Below the pieces are notes generated by a model. It was not told the origin of the DNA and searched no databases. It saw only the letters and a list, made by a program, of their open reading frames with translations. Positions 23,001 to 34,856 of a stretch of 64,000 nucleotides of DNA are shown piece by piece (positions within the stretch are counted from its first letter, which is position 1; each line of letters begins with the position of its first letter). This stretch comes from Akebia trifoliata (Eukaryota > Streptophyta > Magnoliopsida > Ranunculales > Lardizabalaceae), in the NCBI GenBank assembly GCA_017979445.1, contig CM030714.1:1240001-1304000 (forward strand), read 5' to 3'. The translations under genes were made by a program, and so were the position numbers.

Positions 23001-26000
23001 ATTTGTTTGATTTGCTAGAATAAACTCATAGATTATCAAGTTGACTCTCGAATCAAATGTCTGGATTCTAAAAATTTGGTTGCAATGTTCAATGATTAAT
23101 AAAAGAATCGTTGATTAATTTGTCAATTCATCAAATCTCTAGCACGCGTGCCTCTAAATCAAGTACTAATAAAATAAATTTTCATTTCTTAATCTAAAAC
23201 AAGTACTTGCAAAAGAAATTTTCATTTCTTAATGAAAAAAAATAAATATCTGAAACCTCTTACCTTTGAGCCCCAATGAGTATTGGATTCATAGCTACAG
23301 TTTGCAACTTGGATAGCTGCCTTAAGAGAGCTTGAAAGATCACTGGGACAAATTATATTTTCATCATTTGCTCCTGAAAATACTTGTTCTACTGATTCTG
23401 TAAATTTCGTGGAATGTCCGAATCTTGTTTCCAGTGCTCCAAGTGATTTTCCTAAAAAAAATATTTATTGTACTAAAAATATTTTAAAATTGAATATAAT
23501 TGAAATAATGACTGAGAAAAACTAATGTTGATTAATCTACCATTAATCAGACTAAGTTCTTTTCCTTTAATTCTTGCTTCCTCTGGAGATAGCCCGTAAA
23601 TAACCTTTCTTCGATGAAAGCACCCCGTCCCTGCATAGAGGGGTCCTTGAATTCCATCAAATCCACGTCCTAAATACTAAAGAAAATAAAAATGAGGGAA
23701 AAAAAAGGTATTTTAGTATATCGTCATCGACAAAAGATAAAGGAAAATGTTGAACTGATTCGAAAAGTCATTCACCCACGTGGCAATGTGCACAAAACTG
23801 ATTTTTTTTCCCTTATATCCTAGGGAAAAAATCTATGGTTCTATGCACATGGAAGCCAGTTAATTTACAATCACTCAATGATAAGCTATGTAATAAAAAA
23901 AGAGTCGTGATGAATGCATGAGGCTGACGTGGTAAAGACAAAGAATCATAGATCTTTTTCATCGGGATACATAAGAAAATGATGTGCAGTTATGTGCTCT
24001 TGCCACTTCAGCTGTGTACCCAACCTTATACCAAAACCGCCTGCATTCATCATTATTCATAATAATAATAAAAAAAAGAAATGAAATGAAGAGAGTGTGG
24101 ATTGTATGCACCCAGGGTGGAGGCTAGAAAGCCTCCACCTACATCTCAAACATTGCCACATTAGCCATAATCCGAGGAATTAATGCCCAAAATCTCTCTT
24201 TTAAAAATTTCCTTGAATTGTGGTTTAAGCAGCAAGGTTGAGGTGTGGGAGGAGGATTTCAATCCTCCACCTTGGGTGCATATGATTCGGTCTTTGAAAA
24301 AAAGGAAAATGTTGAAGTGATTCCGCAAGAAATTGTGTTAGACACTTCACGGACATGGAGGTGTGTACCGAATCTAGATGTATTTCCTCAAGACATGAGT
24401 GAAAAGTATCCATGGTTCTGTGCACAATTCCACATCAGCATAGTGACATGTGCAATCAGAAATGGTTGAAGGATGGGACTGATCCCACAGCTTTGCAGCC
24501 CAAGCTCTTGACAGACCTTGCTTAGGTTGCGGGAAGAAAGTTTATGATACAAAAGATTTGCAATATTGAAATAATGATATTTGTATGTTTAAAAGAGTAA
24601 AAAGTGCAGATACTTCTCTTCCTTAGTATGTATATGTATACTTAATTATTATAATTCTCTATAAATGAAAGTTGAATCTCTTGCAGGAAATTGTAAGAAG
24701 GGGATTGGACGTTTTATTATATAATTTGTTTAAGAGTTGTGATAATAAATCGCCCCCTTCTGACAAACACCTCATCACAAAATCGTAGATAATTTGCATC
24801 GGGATACGTAGAATCATAAATCTTTTTCTTGTGTATCCCAAGGCATTTGATCTATTGTTCTGTGACGGGGGTGCAGGGGGGTGTTTGTTAAGGGGAGCGT
24901 CATATTATCATTGTTCTTTGTTTAAGCATATGAAATTTATTTATATATTATATAATATTAAATAAAATTTATAAGCTCCTCGGCAAAGAGTAGGTCAAAC
25001 GTTTGAAACCCCACAAAGATATGAATTTCTTAGGCCACCCTTTAGGGTTCTATTAAACTTTGACTCAACTTATTGCATGTAGGACTTTCCAAGGTGTGGT
25101 GTGGTGTGTGTGACCGCGGGATTAGTCCCACCCAAAGAGTAGGGTACCAAATTTGATAGTAATTGAATCCAATTTGGATCTAAATACGGAGATCTTATGA
25201 AGCCCGATCAGACATGCAAAAGTCCAATCCAACTCTAGTCCAATCTGATCCTTATTGTATCGGTCCCAACTGGACACTAATTAACCTGCCTCGATCTGGA
25301 CTCAATCAATTCTTATGGATTTCCATGAAATGATGAAGAATGTTTACTTACTTTCTGCAAAACTACGATCAATTCATTTCCATATGGGTCATCCTTGAGA
25401 CCTCCATAGAAAATTTGTGGGCTTTGAACAAATCCACTTTCTTTTTCTGTCTTCATACCCAACAGCAAACACATTGCATGAAGAACAATTTTGGGATTGT
25501 TGGCGAACATGTCGCAATCGACGTTGAGCATGAATGGGGAATTGTCATTACTCCTGAAACTCTGGTCTGTGCATCACAATATAATTGGTAACATAAGTAA
25601 GAATTTTTCCATAGAAGAATTTCTAGAAATTTGTCATGGTAAATGCCACCTAAATGGAGAAGATTTTATAATTTATTTTCCAAGGCAAAATTTTATAATA
25701 AAGGATTTTATCATGAAAAGGAAATTTAGACATACAAATATATCCCCCCTAAAATTCAAGGGTTTTTCATAAGAGGATTAAGACATAGGCATTTCAGTCA
25801 TTTCAAATATTCACCAAAACCCTGATGTAGTGCTTAAAATGGGCCAGATTCAAGCTGGATATGCGTATATCCATATCCAAATTTTTTATCTGAGTCTAGA
25901 TTTCAATCCGACTCGGATCCTATTAGCTTTGACCATATCCGAATCATTTTACTTTCACCAAATCCGTATCTAATGGATATAGGGATGGATCTGTATCCGA

Positions 26001-28703
26001 CCTATATCCGACTTGGTTAAAGGACATCAACCAATTATCAATCCATTTTTAAATTCGGACATATATATATATATATATATATGTCATTTTCAAGGGCCAA
26101 CTTTTTAGTCAATGTGTTTTGTCCTACATTGGTGAGAAGTTTCGTAATGGATTGAATTTTTATGAGGACAATCTTTATGGTGATGAGATCATCCTCACCG
26201 AAAGCAATTCAATCCAAAACTTCTAACCCCAACAAAAGTGACTTACAAAAATGGAGGGGTTAGAAGTTTCAGAATTTGCTGATATTTCTTGGGTTAGAAC
26301 ACAATGAAATCATGTTAAAAAAAATCAACTCATTCTAAAAGTTCTTAGACAAAACTCGGTGGCCCTTGAACATAATCCTATATTTATATACAAGGGAGTT
26401 CTTTTCTTTCTTTTTTTTCATTTAAATAGTTGGCTCTTGAATGTAGGACTTAGACATATACCAAAACGTTCATCGCTCCTGCTTTGAAATGATGTTGATG
26501 TTTCGGCCGCTTCTCTCTGGACACATAAATTAGATGTGGCAGTCCATTTGGAAGGCTTTCCTTGTTTTCCCATATTACCTATAAATGATGCCATAAGATT
26601 TGTTGCAAAATTAAAAAGTTTCTTAAGAATATGAACAATCAATTTTCTAGAAAATGGTATTGAAAAAATGAATTTTCTCATAAATTGATTGAACCTAGAA
26701 AAATGTCACAAAGAGAGTAGGATATTAGTAATCGATCAAAAGAGAGAGAGAGAGATTAATAATATTATGATTTCTGAACCAAGTGAGAAAATCATTTTCT
26801 TTGGGTGATATCAAAGAATATTTGATGAGGAAATAGTTTTTTCTGAAAATTTGTTTTCCTTTGAAAGATCAATTGAATAGCTACAAATCACATTTTCCTG
26901 TACAATCATACAGATAATGGGAGATTTAGCTGAACTTTTAATTTTCTTAATCGATCTAAATGTTACCTTAACGATGCTGGGATGGTTTCTGCGTTCTATT
27001 TTTGAGAAATCTGAAAATTGGCTGATTAGATCAAATTGAGTAGAATTTTGGGCAGCATCTTCGATTTTCCGACTAAGTAGTTCGTATTCATTCTGCATTG
27101 AGAGAAAACATGTAGGGCTTTGTTAGTGGAAATTAGCATAAATTAATTATGCCCAAAATATAATTTTTTTTAAAAACACATTAATTAAAGAGAGATTCTA
27201 TTAACACAACAATATCTACTCCTAACACACCAATACATATATAGACAACTTCACAAGGATTGGTGTCTAGTAAGTAAATCTGGTGTGGCAATTGAATCTC
27301 TCTATAAAAATTATTAAGATCCAAGACACTTAACCACCTAATCTAACCCAAGTTCTAAATTAACAATATAGTTTGATTTTGACCTTTAAAATAGAGAGAT
27401 TCTATCGGCCCACCAACTTTTACTTAAAGCACACCATGAAGTCATCCGATTTTTTCGAGTCATCTTGTTCAACGATGAAAAATGGTCTGATTTTTTTACT
27501 GTTTGAGACAACTTATCAATACGTCTCGTCGGGGGACGATACCTAGATGAATTGAACAAGTCGTCTTGGTCTCGGGTGAGATTTAAAATCATGCTCTACA
27601 TATAAATTTGGTGTGTTATAAGTAAAAGTTAGCATGTCAATAGCAGTTTTTTTTATATATATAACATTATGAATTTAAAAACAAATTTATTTGTTATTTA
27701 AAAAAAAAAAAAAGAAATAAGTAGAAATAACGGTGTTGTGGTGTCACTGTTAAAAATAAAAATTACCTTCAACTTTCTCCATTCTTGCTTGAACTCAGCA
27801 GAAACTTGAGACTCATCAACGTCACAACAAAAATATTGAAAAGGAACTCTAACTCCAATATTGTACTTCTTACAAAAAGGAGTCCAGAGCTTAGCGAATT
27901 TAATAGCTTCCACTAGAGCGTAGAAGGTGATGGGTGAGGCCCCATCGTCTGACACGTAGCAAGCAAGCTTGTTAGTCGGGTAATCGAGAGCCAACAAGGA
28001 GAGTACTGTGTTTATAGTGATGATAGGTGGTTCAAGCACAGGGTCCGCCGTCGTAACAAATAGGTCCACTGGCGGAAGTTCATCAATCCTGTGTATCGAA
28101 ATTAAAACATTTATTTATTACAAGCAATCTCAAGTAATTTTTATGTTTTTTTTTTTTTTTTGATTAAAGCTAGAAATCTAGACATTCAACGAGCCAATTC
28201 AACTCAATGACTCGTGAAAGTGAGATATGAGATACAATCTTGTGGTCACTGTAGCACGACTCTTTTCCAAATATGATATGTATCCATCAATCACATGTAT
28301 CCACGTGTATTGAATGGCATTCAAGTTACAAAACTACCTTCGTATGCTTGATGTGGCAAGCACTGAGGAGTCTGTGAGCACTATAAATTACCAATAAAAA
28401 AAAGTAGTAAAGAATAATTGAAGTTGTTAAGCTTTGTTACCTATTTTTGAGGCGTTCGGGGTATGTTTTGTATTCTACACTATTCCATTTACCGTTGATG
28501 ATGAGGACCCAAGTGAAAGTGAACCATGACTCGCAAAGGAAAGCAAGTAACCAAGTGAATCCATGGTGGTTGTTGTTGAGTGACAAGAGACGATATGTAA
28601 GGAGAGACAAGAGGAGAATAAAAATTATTAAATCCGCAGCTCTCTGAATAATGTTGTTATGAGCGAACCTCTCTTGGAGAGGCAGAGAGACAGGCTTGGC
28701 CAT
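20037..28703 (-). CDS. Cellulose synthase-like protein, CslB/CslH type, with a frameshift in exon 5
   Basis: Nine exons with GT-AG introns: 28703-28441, 28088-27767, 27092-26967, 26578-26462, 25566-25352, 23676-23541, 23451-23264, 22329-21979 and 20585-20037. Apart from exon 5 the phases join cleanly to about 755 codons, a normal length. The product is a Golgi or plasma-membrane family-2 glycosyltransferase thought to make a cell-wall polysaccharide; the substrate cannot be told. Two N-terminal membrane segments (exon 1) precede the catalytic core: DDG (SDDGASP), DCD (NVDCDMF), TED (STTEDVL) and QQKRW. About six C-terminal membrane segments follow. Wording such as FKAGAMNVL and [17 protein letters not shown] fits CslB/H better than CesA or CslE. 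In exon 5 one T is missing in a T-run near 25541 (plus strand), so the literal frame stops after about 30 codons, before DCD. This is either a recent pseudogene or an assembly error. Introns 4, 5, 7 and 8 are loaded with MITEs. Confidence 0.9.
20832..20998. mobile_element. Palindromic MITE in CslB/H intron 8
   Basis: The arms CCCTCCTCTGAC...CGCC and GGGGGCGTATGTCAGAGGAG are inverted (20850-20990) around the group's centre with ATTTGATTCGG and AATGATCTACGGTTC. Just outside is GAGTTGTAATAAT, a degraded form of the GAGTCGTGATAAT end seen in sister copies. Confidence 0.6.
21390..21560 (-). mobile_element. LTR fragment in CslB/H intron 8
   Basis: In reverse orientation this matches the LTR tails at about 38877-39190, 40935-41215 and 58285-58495. 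The shared parts are the AAATAGAGATCTTTAGG block, the TGCCGAATCACGTAAAT block and a TTTGTGTT run. No ends or target duplication were identified. Confidence 0.5.
22493..22735. mobile_element. Palindromic MITE in CslB/H intron 7
   Basis: The core palindrome is 22534-22606, with arms TACTTGGTTGAT and ATCAACCAAGTA around GTGCACAAAAC and GTTCTGTGCAC. Outer sequence AAGAGTCGTGATAAC and a T-run lie beside it. It belongs to the variable-arm group with a conserved centre. Confidence 0.55.
23776..23852. mobile_element. Palindromic MITE (short) in CslB/H intron 5
   Basis: Inverted arms TGGCAATGTGCACAAAACTG and the complement-like ATCTATGGTTCTATGCACAT enclose an A/T-rich loop with TTTTTTTTCCC and GGGAAAAAAT. 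Confidence 0.5.
23908..24056. mobile_element. Palindromic MITE in CslB/H intron 5
   Basis: Outer arms GATGAATGCATGAGGC and GCCTGCATTCATCATT, an inner GACGTGG / CCACTTC pair, and the group centre ATAGATCTTTTTCATCGG. It is flanked by AAGAGTCGT, the group's usual outer end. Confidence 0.55.
24105..24282. mobile_element. MITE with TATGCACCC ends in CslB/H intron 5
   Basis: 178 bp. The inverted termini read TATGCACCCAGGGTGGAGG and, on the other strand at the right, TATGCACCCAAGGTGGAGG. Each end also folds on itself (GGTGGAGGCTAGAAAGCCTC...). No target duplication was recognised. Confidence 0.6.
24330..24462. mobile_element. Palindromic MITE in CslB/H intron 5
   Basis: Group centre GAGTGAAAAGTATCCATGGT with flanking GTGTGTACCGAATCTAGATG and TTCTGTGCACAATTCCACAT. 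The arms resemble those at 31083 and 44428. Confidence 0.45.
24717..24915. mobile_element. Palindromic MITE in CslB/H intron 5
   Basis: The arms CGCCCCCTTCTGACAAACAC and GGTGTTTGTTAAGGGGAGCG are inverted around the ATCGGGATACG...GATCTATTGTTC centre. The outer ends are AAGAGTTGTGATAAT on the left and a degraded ATTATCATTG on the right. Confidence 0.6.
26081..26380. mobile_element. Foldback MITE, family 1, TTCAAGGGCCA-type ends, in CslB/H intron 4
   Basis: About 300 bp, the most diverged copy. Inverted ends carry TTCAAGGGCCAAC on the left and TTCAAGGGCCACC on the other strand at the right. Inside are GTTTTGTCCTACAT, GAGGACAATC / GAGATCATCCTCACC and AACTTCTAACCCC. It is preceded by a TA run (26060-26080) and followed by TATATTTATATA. 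Confidence 0.65.
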
Positions 28704-28756
28704 AGAAAGAAGTGGTGTGAGTGATCTTCGCCTCTTATGTTATGTGTTCCTCTTTC

Positions 28757-28775
28757 TATATATGGGTAATTTATA
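28757..28775 (-). promoter_or_regulatory. TATA region of the CslB/H gene
   Basis: On the minus strand, TATAAA at 28775-28770 lies about 67 bp upstream of the ATG (28703). A second box-like TATATAG lies at about 28764-28757. Confidence 0.45.
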
Positions 28776-28789
28776 GCCATGGCACTCCT

Positions 28790-29380
28790 GACTTTTCTGA
28801 ATATTTGATTCATACACCCTGTGTTTTCAAACTGATGACATACCTAACCCTTCAATGAGGTCATGACTCACGAGAGACTTATAATGACATAAAATACCCT
28901 CATCCACATTTTTTTTATCTTTAGAAATGTCCTTTATTTTTGGACTTTTTCAATCATTAATAGGTGAAATGTTTTTTCCGACACCCTTAAAAAACTCATC
29001 GTATACAATTCAGAGTAAAAAATTATTATTTATTTTCTTATCACATCTTTTGGAAGGAAGCTAGAGAAAATTGAATAATTAATAAAATATTGGGTAGAGA
29101 ACCCATATGCCATAATTCAATTAATAACACTTCCATTCTTGAGATTGAGTTAATAATTTCACACTATTAAACATTTTTACTACATATTCTAGTGAGAGAA
29201 GGCGGAGTAGACACGGCTCGGCACCAAAATTTGAATTTCAAAAAGGGCCAAGACATTTAAACTCATTATAATCAGGTCATGTTGGTCAAAAATTAAAAAA
29301 AAAAAAATTACAATCTTACAATCACATGTCCCTAAAATCACATTGATTAGTTTTCAAATGAATCATAATAGTAAAATTGT
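28790..29380. other. Upstream of the CslB/H gene, no gene seen
   Basis: AT-rich DNA between the CslB/H promoter and a palindromic MITE. No coding region is supported on either strand. Confidence 0.5.
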
Positions 29381-29382
29381 CA

Positions 29383-29590
29383 AGTGACATATTCAATCGA
29401 CGTCCTGACGTGACAAGTTTGAGAATCGTAGATTTGTACGTCTCGGTATACACAATTGCATTTCTCCATAAAAATGTATCCCAAGAGAGTCGTGTATCCT
29501 GAGACATATAGATCTACGATTTCTAAACTAATCATATCCGGAAGTCGATTGAGTACGCCGCTTTGCAAGTCATATTATCACAACTCTTTT
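29383..29590. mobile_element. Palindromic MITE, ATTCAATCGAC-type arms
   Basis: The arms CATATTCAATCGACGTCC and AGTCGATTGAGTACGCC enclose GAGAATCGTAGATTTGTA, a GTATACACAATTGC loop and TAGATCTACGATTTCT. The right side ends with ATATTATCACAACTCTTTT. Close relatives are at 46645 and 52541. Confidence 0.6.
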
Positions 29591-29875
29591 CACAATCACA
29601 AAAAATCCTTTTACAAAATAATCTTCAAATAACCTTTAATGAATATTTTTAAATTACAAATAAGTCCTTTATGTACATGTACTTTTGCACATGTCACCTT
29701 CTAGTTGATAATTTTTAGATATTTAATTGGACTTATTTAGGAGACCATATATTTCACTCACAATTAATATTTCATGGGTAACATAAAATTAAGGGGCTAT
29801 AAAAATAATTTTAAAAAATCATAAAAAAATGTGATTAAAAAACATATGAGACTGAGAGGTTGAAGTTAATCTTAG

Positions 29876-29950
29876 TTTTACCAAATCTGACTAGTCTTCT
29901 CAAATGGTGGAGTTTAGCCAAGTCTGACTAGTCTTCTCAGATGATGGAGA
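29876..29950. repeat. Short tandem duplication
   Basis: Two adjacent copies of about 37 bp, each with TCTGACTAGTCTTCTCA followed by ATGGTGGAG or ATGATGGAG. Confidence 0.6.
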
Positions 29951-30620
29951 AGCTTTGGAGAGAGCACTTCATTAATATTAATGGAAAATGTTTCAGTACT
30001 GCATGCATTGAACACTAGGTCCAACACTGAGTTTACTTGTCAGTGTAGCACAACTCAATATTAATTAATCATGGGTAGCAATCTTGCGTGCCTCCCAAGC
30101 AGATTTTCTGGGCCCACTGGAGTGAAACTCACAGCCCCTCCTTGTCTTTACTTTGACGAAGACGATCAAACTACAATCATGGTCAAAAACACCAAAAATC
30201 ATGACATAAGCAATGATGTCTTGTAATTTGGCTAACTCAACCCACCATGGCAACTTACTTAGGTCTATTTTTCATTCATCAATTGCGGAGTGAATCCTCT
30301 GCAGTACTTTTTTTATTTTTTCCTGCTGTTTAGTACCCAATCAGTGGTGGAGAGATGTTGCTGAAAAATATAATCTTAACGTATTGATCATGACTTAAAT
30401 CAAATTTGACAACAACCAAAAAAAAAAATAAATAAATAAATATATATATATATATTTTTTATCTGACCAAGTGGATTTCAATTAAACAGTTAAAGTAACT
30501 CCAAAATTTCAATGAATCGATTGTGGTCTCTATACCATATGAAGCACCCTCAACTGTCAAAACGAACTACAAGGAATTGTAAGAAAAAATTACCACAGAG
30601 GATCCACTCCTAATTTCAAA
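29951..30620. other. Intergenic, no gene seen
   Basis: AT-rich with a short TA run near 30445-30460. A 62-codon minus-strand frame at 30253-30065 shows no family features and is not accepted as a gene. Confidence 0.4.
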
Positions 30621-31082
30621 ATAACAAATTTATGTTCGTCTTAGGAGATTTTTGGTGATTTAAAAAATACACATCATTGCGTGTCTTTATTGCCAAGAGT
30701 ATTTTAATTCATACTCTCTAATCTCTATACCCTCCCCCCACACGAGCACCACCCAATCTTATACGGAGTTGTATCATCCATGTCACCTTTGTTAGACCCA
30801 TGTTTTATTGTGGCCCATTGTTCTCAACATTAGAAGTATATTCTAGAAGAAGAAGGCTAGCCCTACATTGCTTGTAAAATGTGGGGTTGTAACTCTATCC
30901 TTTACGAGGATAGGTGAACATTACACAATCTCCACAAAGTGGGTTTTTTTTAATAGAAAAAAAAAAGAGAATTGATTATCCATTTTATACAACATATTTT
31001 ATTTTTATTTTTACATCAATAAATAATTTTTGAAAAAGAAAGATATTTGCAAAAATTCATTAGTAGATTGATTGTGCACGAC

Positions 31083-31225
31083 CCTACATTTGAAACTGAG
31101 CTGACATGGAGGTGTGCACAGAACAACATATAAATACTTTTCACTCATATCTTGATGAAAAGCATTTATGGTTTTGTGCACACCTCCACATCAGTGCAGT
31201 GTTGAATGTAATGTCGTAGGAAGTC
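31083..31225. mobile_element. Palindromic MITE (unit A)
   Basis: GCTGACATGGAGGTGTGCAC and GTGCACACCTCCACATCAG are inverted around ATACTTTTCACTC and GATGAAAAGCATTTATG. Duplicated at 32700-32845. Confidence 0.6.
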
Positions 31226-31264
31226 ACTTTATCAAGTTTCTTTTGTAAATATAAGAGATGCTCT

Positions 31265-31486
31265 CCTTACACAACATGAAAAAACTCATATTTGATGGTA
31301 CAAGACTATCAAATTTCGTAAAAATTGATGAATCATGACATCATTTTTTATTGTTGAATTTTTTTCTTCTGATAGGTTGAAATTGTCAAATTAATGGAGG
31401 ATGGGAGAAATTCGATGGTTCTGACGGCTCAAAACCGTCGAATTTTATCGTAGAATTTTCTAATTTTCATGTAGTGTTGTGTTTGA
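31265..31486. mobile_element. MITE, family 2 (unit A copy)
   Basis: Starts TTACACAACATGAAAAAAC and ends near TTTTCATGTAGTG. Compared with the duplicate at 32887 it has lost an internal block of about 60-70 bp. Confidence 0.6.
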
Positions 31487-32141
31487 CATCTTAGACCTTG
31501 ATATTCTTTTATAGACTAAAGAAAAGTGATCTCAATATTATCATTATTGTAGTTTTCTAATTGCAACATACACTAAGATTTTGTTACAAGAATTATTTAT
31601 AAGAACGTAAAAAAATATCAATTTTAGAAAGAAAAATTTGGTAAGAAAGATTATTTATAGAAAGTGGACTTCATCCATGTTATGACTCTTGGATTTATGT
31701 TTAGGACTTTGTCACAAATGACGTTTGACAGGCTTCCTAAATACAAGAACAAACGTCTAGGATTTTTTTTATTTTTTTTTAGGAATCCTTGGATTATTAT
31801 TTTGTCAAAAGGTGCATTTTTCTAGTCAAGCATTATTAAAGAATATGATTTTTCTTATTTAAAAATCATTATTTATTAATTTATGAAAGAATTATAGCTT
31901 CCAATGTGACGGCTGAGAAGGAACCTTTATCATCAAACCTCATCAGACGCTAGAACCTTCAATATCGAATGGCTGCGCGACGCATGTCAATTCTGAGACC
32001 AATAAAAATATTGATTCATATCTTTAACTCGACTTTTCCAGGAATTTGATATTGGAACAGAAATACAGATTTCTTAAGGTTCACTACAGGACTATAGGTT
32101 TTCAATCAATCAGATTCCAAAGATATTCCTTTTAGAATGTC

Positions 32142-32262
32142 CATGATTTCAAAACTCGTCGGAGAACAAGATGTATCGCCGAGTCATCTCAGTATTAGGC
32201 ATTGATAAAGGTTTTTGATTTTGCGGAATCTTACAAGATGAATGATACATCTAGGACGAGAT
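32142..32262. mobile_element. hAT-like element, truncated by the tandem duplication
   Basis: Begins CATGATTTCAAAACTCGTC after AGAATGTC, and matches the first 120 bp or so of the complete element at 34857. It is cut where unit B starts. Confidence 0.6.
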
Positions 32263-32699
32263 AAAATAACAAATCTTTGTTCGTCTTAAGAGATTTTTGG
32301 TGATTTGCATGTCTTTATTGCTAAGTCTTTTAATTCATACTCTCAAATCTCTATCCCCTCCCCCCACACGAGCACTACCCAAACTTATACGGAGTTGTAT
32401 CATCCATGTCACCTTTGTTAGACCCATGTTTTATTGGGGCCCATTGTTCTCAACATTAGAAGTATATTCTAGAAGAATAAGGCTACCCCTACATTGCTAA
32501 TAAAAGGTGGGGTTGTAACTCTATCCTTTACGAAGATAGGTGAACATTACACAATCTCCAAAGTCTTTTTTTTTTTTTTTTAAATGGAATAGATTATCCA
32601 TTTTATACGAACATATTCTATTTCTATTTTTACATCAAGAAGTAATTTAAAAAAAAAAAAAAAAAAATTTGTAGAAATTCATTAGTAGAGTGACTGTAT

Positions 32700-32845
32700 A
32701 TGACTCTACATTTAAAATTGAGCTGACATGGAGTTGTGCACAAAACAATACATAAATGGTTTTCACTCATATCTCAATGAAAAACATCTATGATTTTGTG
32801 CACACCTCCATATCAGCACGGTGTTGAATGTAATGTCGTAGGAAG
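32700..32845. mobile_element. Palindromic MITE (unit B)
   Basis: Duplicate of 31083-31225, with the same GAGTTGTGCACAAAAC and GTGCACACCTCCATATCAG arms and several substitutions. Confidence 0.55.
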
Positions 32846-32886
32846 CCACTTTACCAAGTTTCTTTTGTAAATATATGAGACGCTCT

Positions 32887-33172
32887 CCTTACACAACGTG
32901 AAAAAGTTCATATTTGATAGCTCAAGACTGTCGAATTTCATAAAAATTGACGAACCATGACGTCAATTTTTTTTATTGTTGAATTTTTTTCTTCTGATAG
33001 GTCAAAGCTGTCAAATTAATGGCAAATGGGAGAAATTCAATGGCTCTAAGCTATCAAATCTAGGGAATATTAAAAGTTACGACAGCCCAAGGTCGACGAA
33101 TTTTAGGTTCTAAAATTCATGGGTCTTGGTTAGTTGAATTTTACTGTAGAATTTTCTAGTTTTTATGTAATG
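32887..33172. mobile_element. MITE, family 2 (unit B copy)
   Basis: Starts TTACACAACGTGAAAAAG and ends near TTTTTATGTAATG. Fuller than its unit A partner, with the AGCTATCAAATCTAGGGAAT block retained. Confidence 0.6.
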
Positions 33173-33376
33173 CTATGTTTGACATCTTAGACCTTGATAT
33201 TCTTTTATAGACTAAAGAAAAGTGATCTCAATAATGCTCTCAATAGTATCATTATTGTAGTTTTCAATTGCAATATACACTAAGATTTTGTTACAAGAAT
33301 TATTTATAAGAATGTAAAAAATACCAATTTTACAAAGAAAAATTTGGTAAGAAAGATTATTTATAGAAAGTTGATT

Positions 33377-33627
33377 TTATTATATTGAGATTTGTGATTG
33401 AAGAAGAATCAAATCCCCAACTATCAGCACGAGCTTTGAGAGCGAGAACATCACCCCTAATTGAATTGGGTAAATCAAATAATCGAACCAATCAGAAGTC
33501 TTTTGGATTGGAATGATTTGGATTGAGCATGATTTGGTTCGGGTACGAATTATACATTAAAAAATCCGATTGATTTTATTCAATTTCGGATTAGGGGTAT
33601 AATAGAACTGAACCAATCTGAAATATC

Positions 33628-33658
<31 letters not shown>

Positions 33659-34393
33659 GTTTCGAAGAGCTAACTTATCAAAGTCTTCAACTTTATCTCT
33701 TCTATTTTTTTCTAAAAAAAATTCATAAAAAAATGTACACAAATCTCTCTCTCAACTCTCAAATGAATCAATCCATTTATGGAAAAACTTTTTTGAAGAG
33801 TTTTATTCCTTATTTTTTTACAAGAACCTTTATGCCGTATTTATTAGATAAAATATATTATACGAACCTATGCTTGGATAAGTTAATCTACCATTTATGG
33901 ATTAATTTCCTCACTAATTCATCTAAAATACCAATTTTAAAATTGTAATTTTTTTTTAGTCTCATTGAGCTTCCTCTAATTTTCAATTTATACAAATTTC
34001 ATTCAGAATTTAATTATAAAATCATTTTCATTTTAAAAATAGGTATTATTTATGATCTAATCCAAAGGGTTCCTCTTTTGAAAGAAAAAATATTAATATT
34101 TCTATTTTGAAAGTATGAGAATCGAGAATCGATCTGAACAAAGGTTGGTTCGAATTAATTCGGTTCTATAAGATAATTGGATTGGTTTGACTCCAAATTT
34201 GTTGAATCGATCATGTTTGATTTGATTTCAATTTTATCAAAATCCAAATCAATCATAACCATGTGCACCCCTACCCCTAATAGAAGGATCTGGTCAATAA
34301 ATTCATAATATCAAAATTTGAATATGAGGAGAGTTTTATTAAAGTCAAGGAAAAATATGTAATTAATTAATTTCTATATTTTTTTATCCATAT
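33377..34393. mobile_element. Insertion of about 1 kb in unit B, unclassified
   Basis: Absent from unit A. It contains a TA microsatellite (33625-33660) and no coding region. Sequence reading CACCCCTAATTG near 33450 and GTGCACCCCTACCCC near 34270 recalls the AGGGGTGTCAAT ends of plant hAT-like elements (compare 59946-60545). The exact ends were not resolved. Confidence 0.4.
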
Positions 34394-34856
34394 GTAAGGA
34401 CTCTTGGATTTACATTTTGGACTTTGTCACCAATGACGTTTGACAGGCTTCCTAAATACAAGAACAAACGTCTATGATTTTGTTTCTTTTTTGTGGAATC
34501 CTTGGATTATTCTTTTGTCAAAAGGTGCATTTATCTAGTCAAACATTATTAAATAATATGATTTTTCTTATTAGAAAATCATTATTCATTAATTTATGAA
34601 AGAATTCTAGTTCCAATGTGATGGCTGAGAAGGAACCTTTATCATAAACCTCATTCGACGTTAGAACCTTCAATATCGAAAGACTGTGTGACACGTGTCA
34701 ATTCTGAGACCAAGAAGAAAAATATTGATTCATATCTTTAACTCGACTTTTGCAGGAACTTGAGGTTAGAACAGAAAATACAGATTTCTTAAGGTTCACT
34801 ACCGCACTATAGGTTTTCAATCAATCAGATTCCCAAGATACTCCTTGTAGAATATC

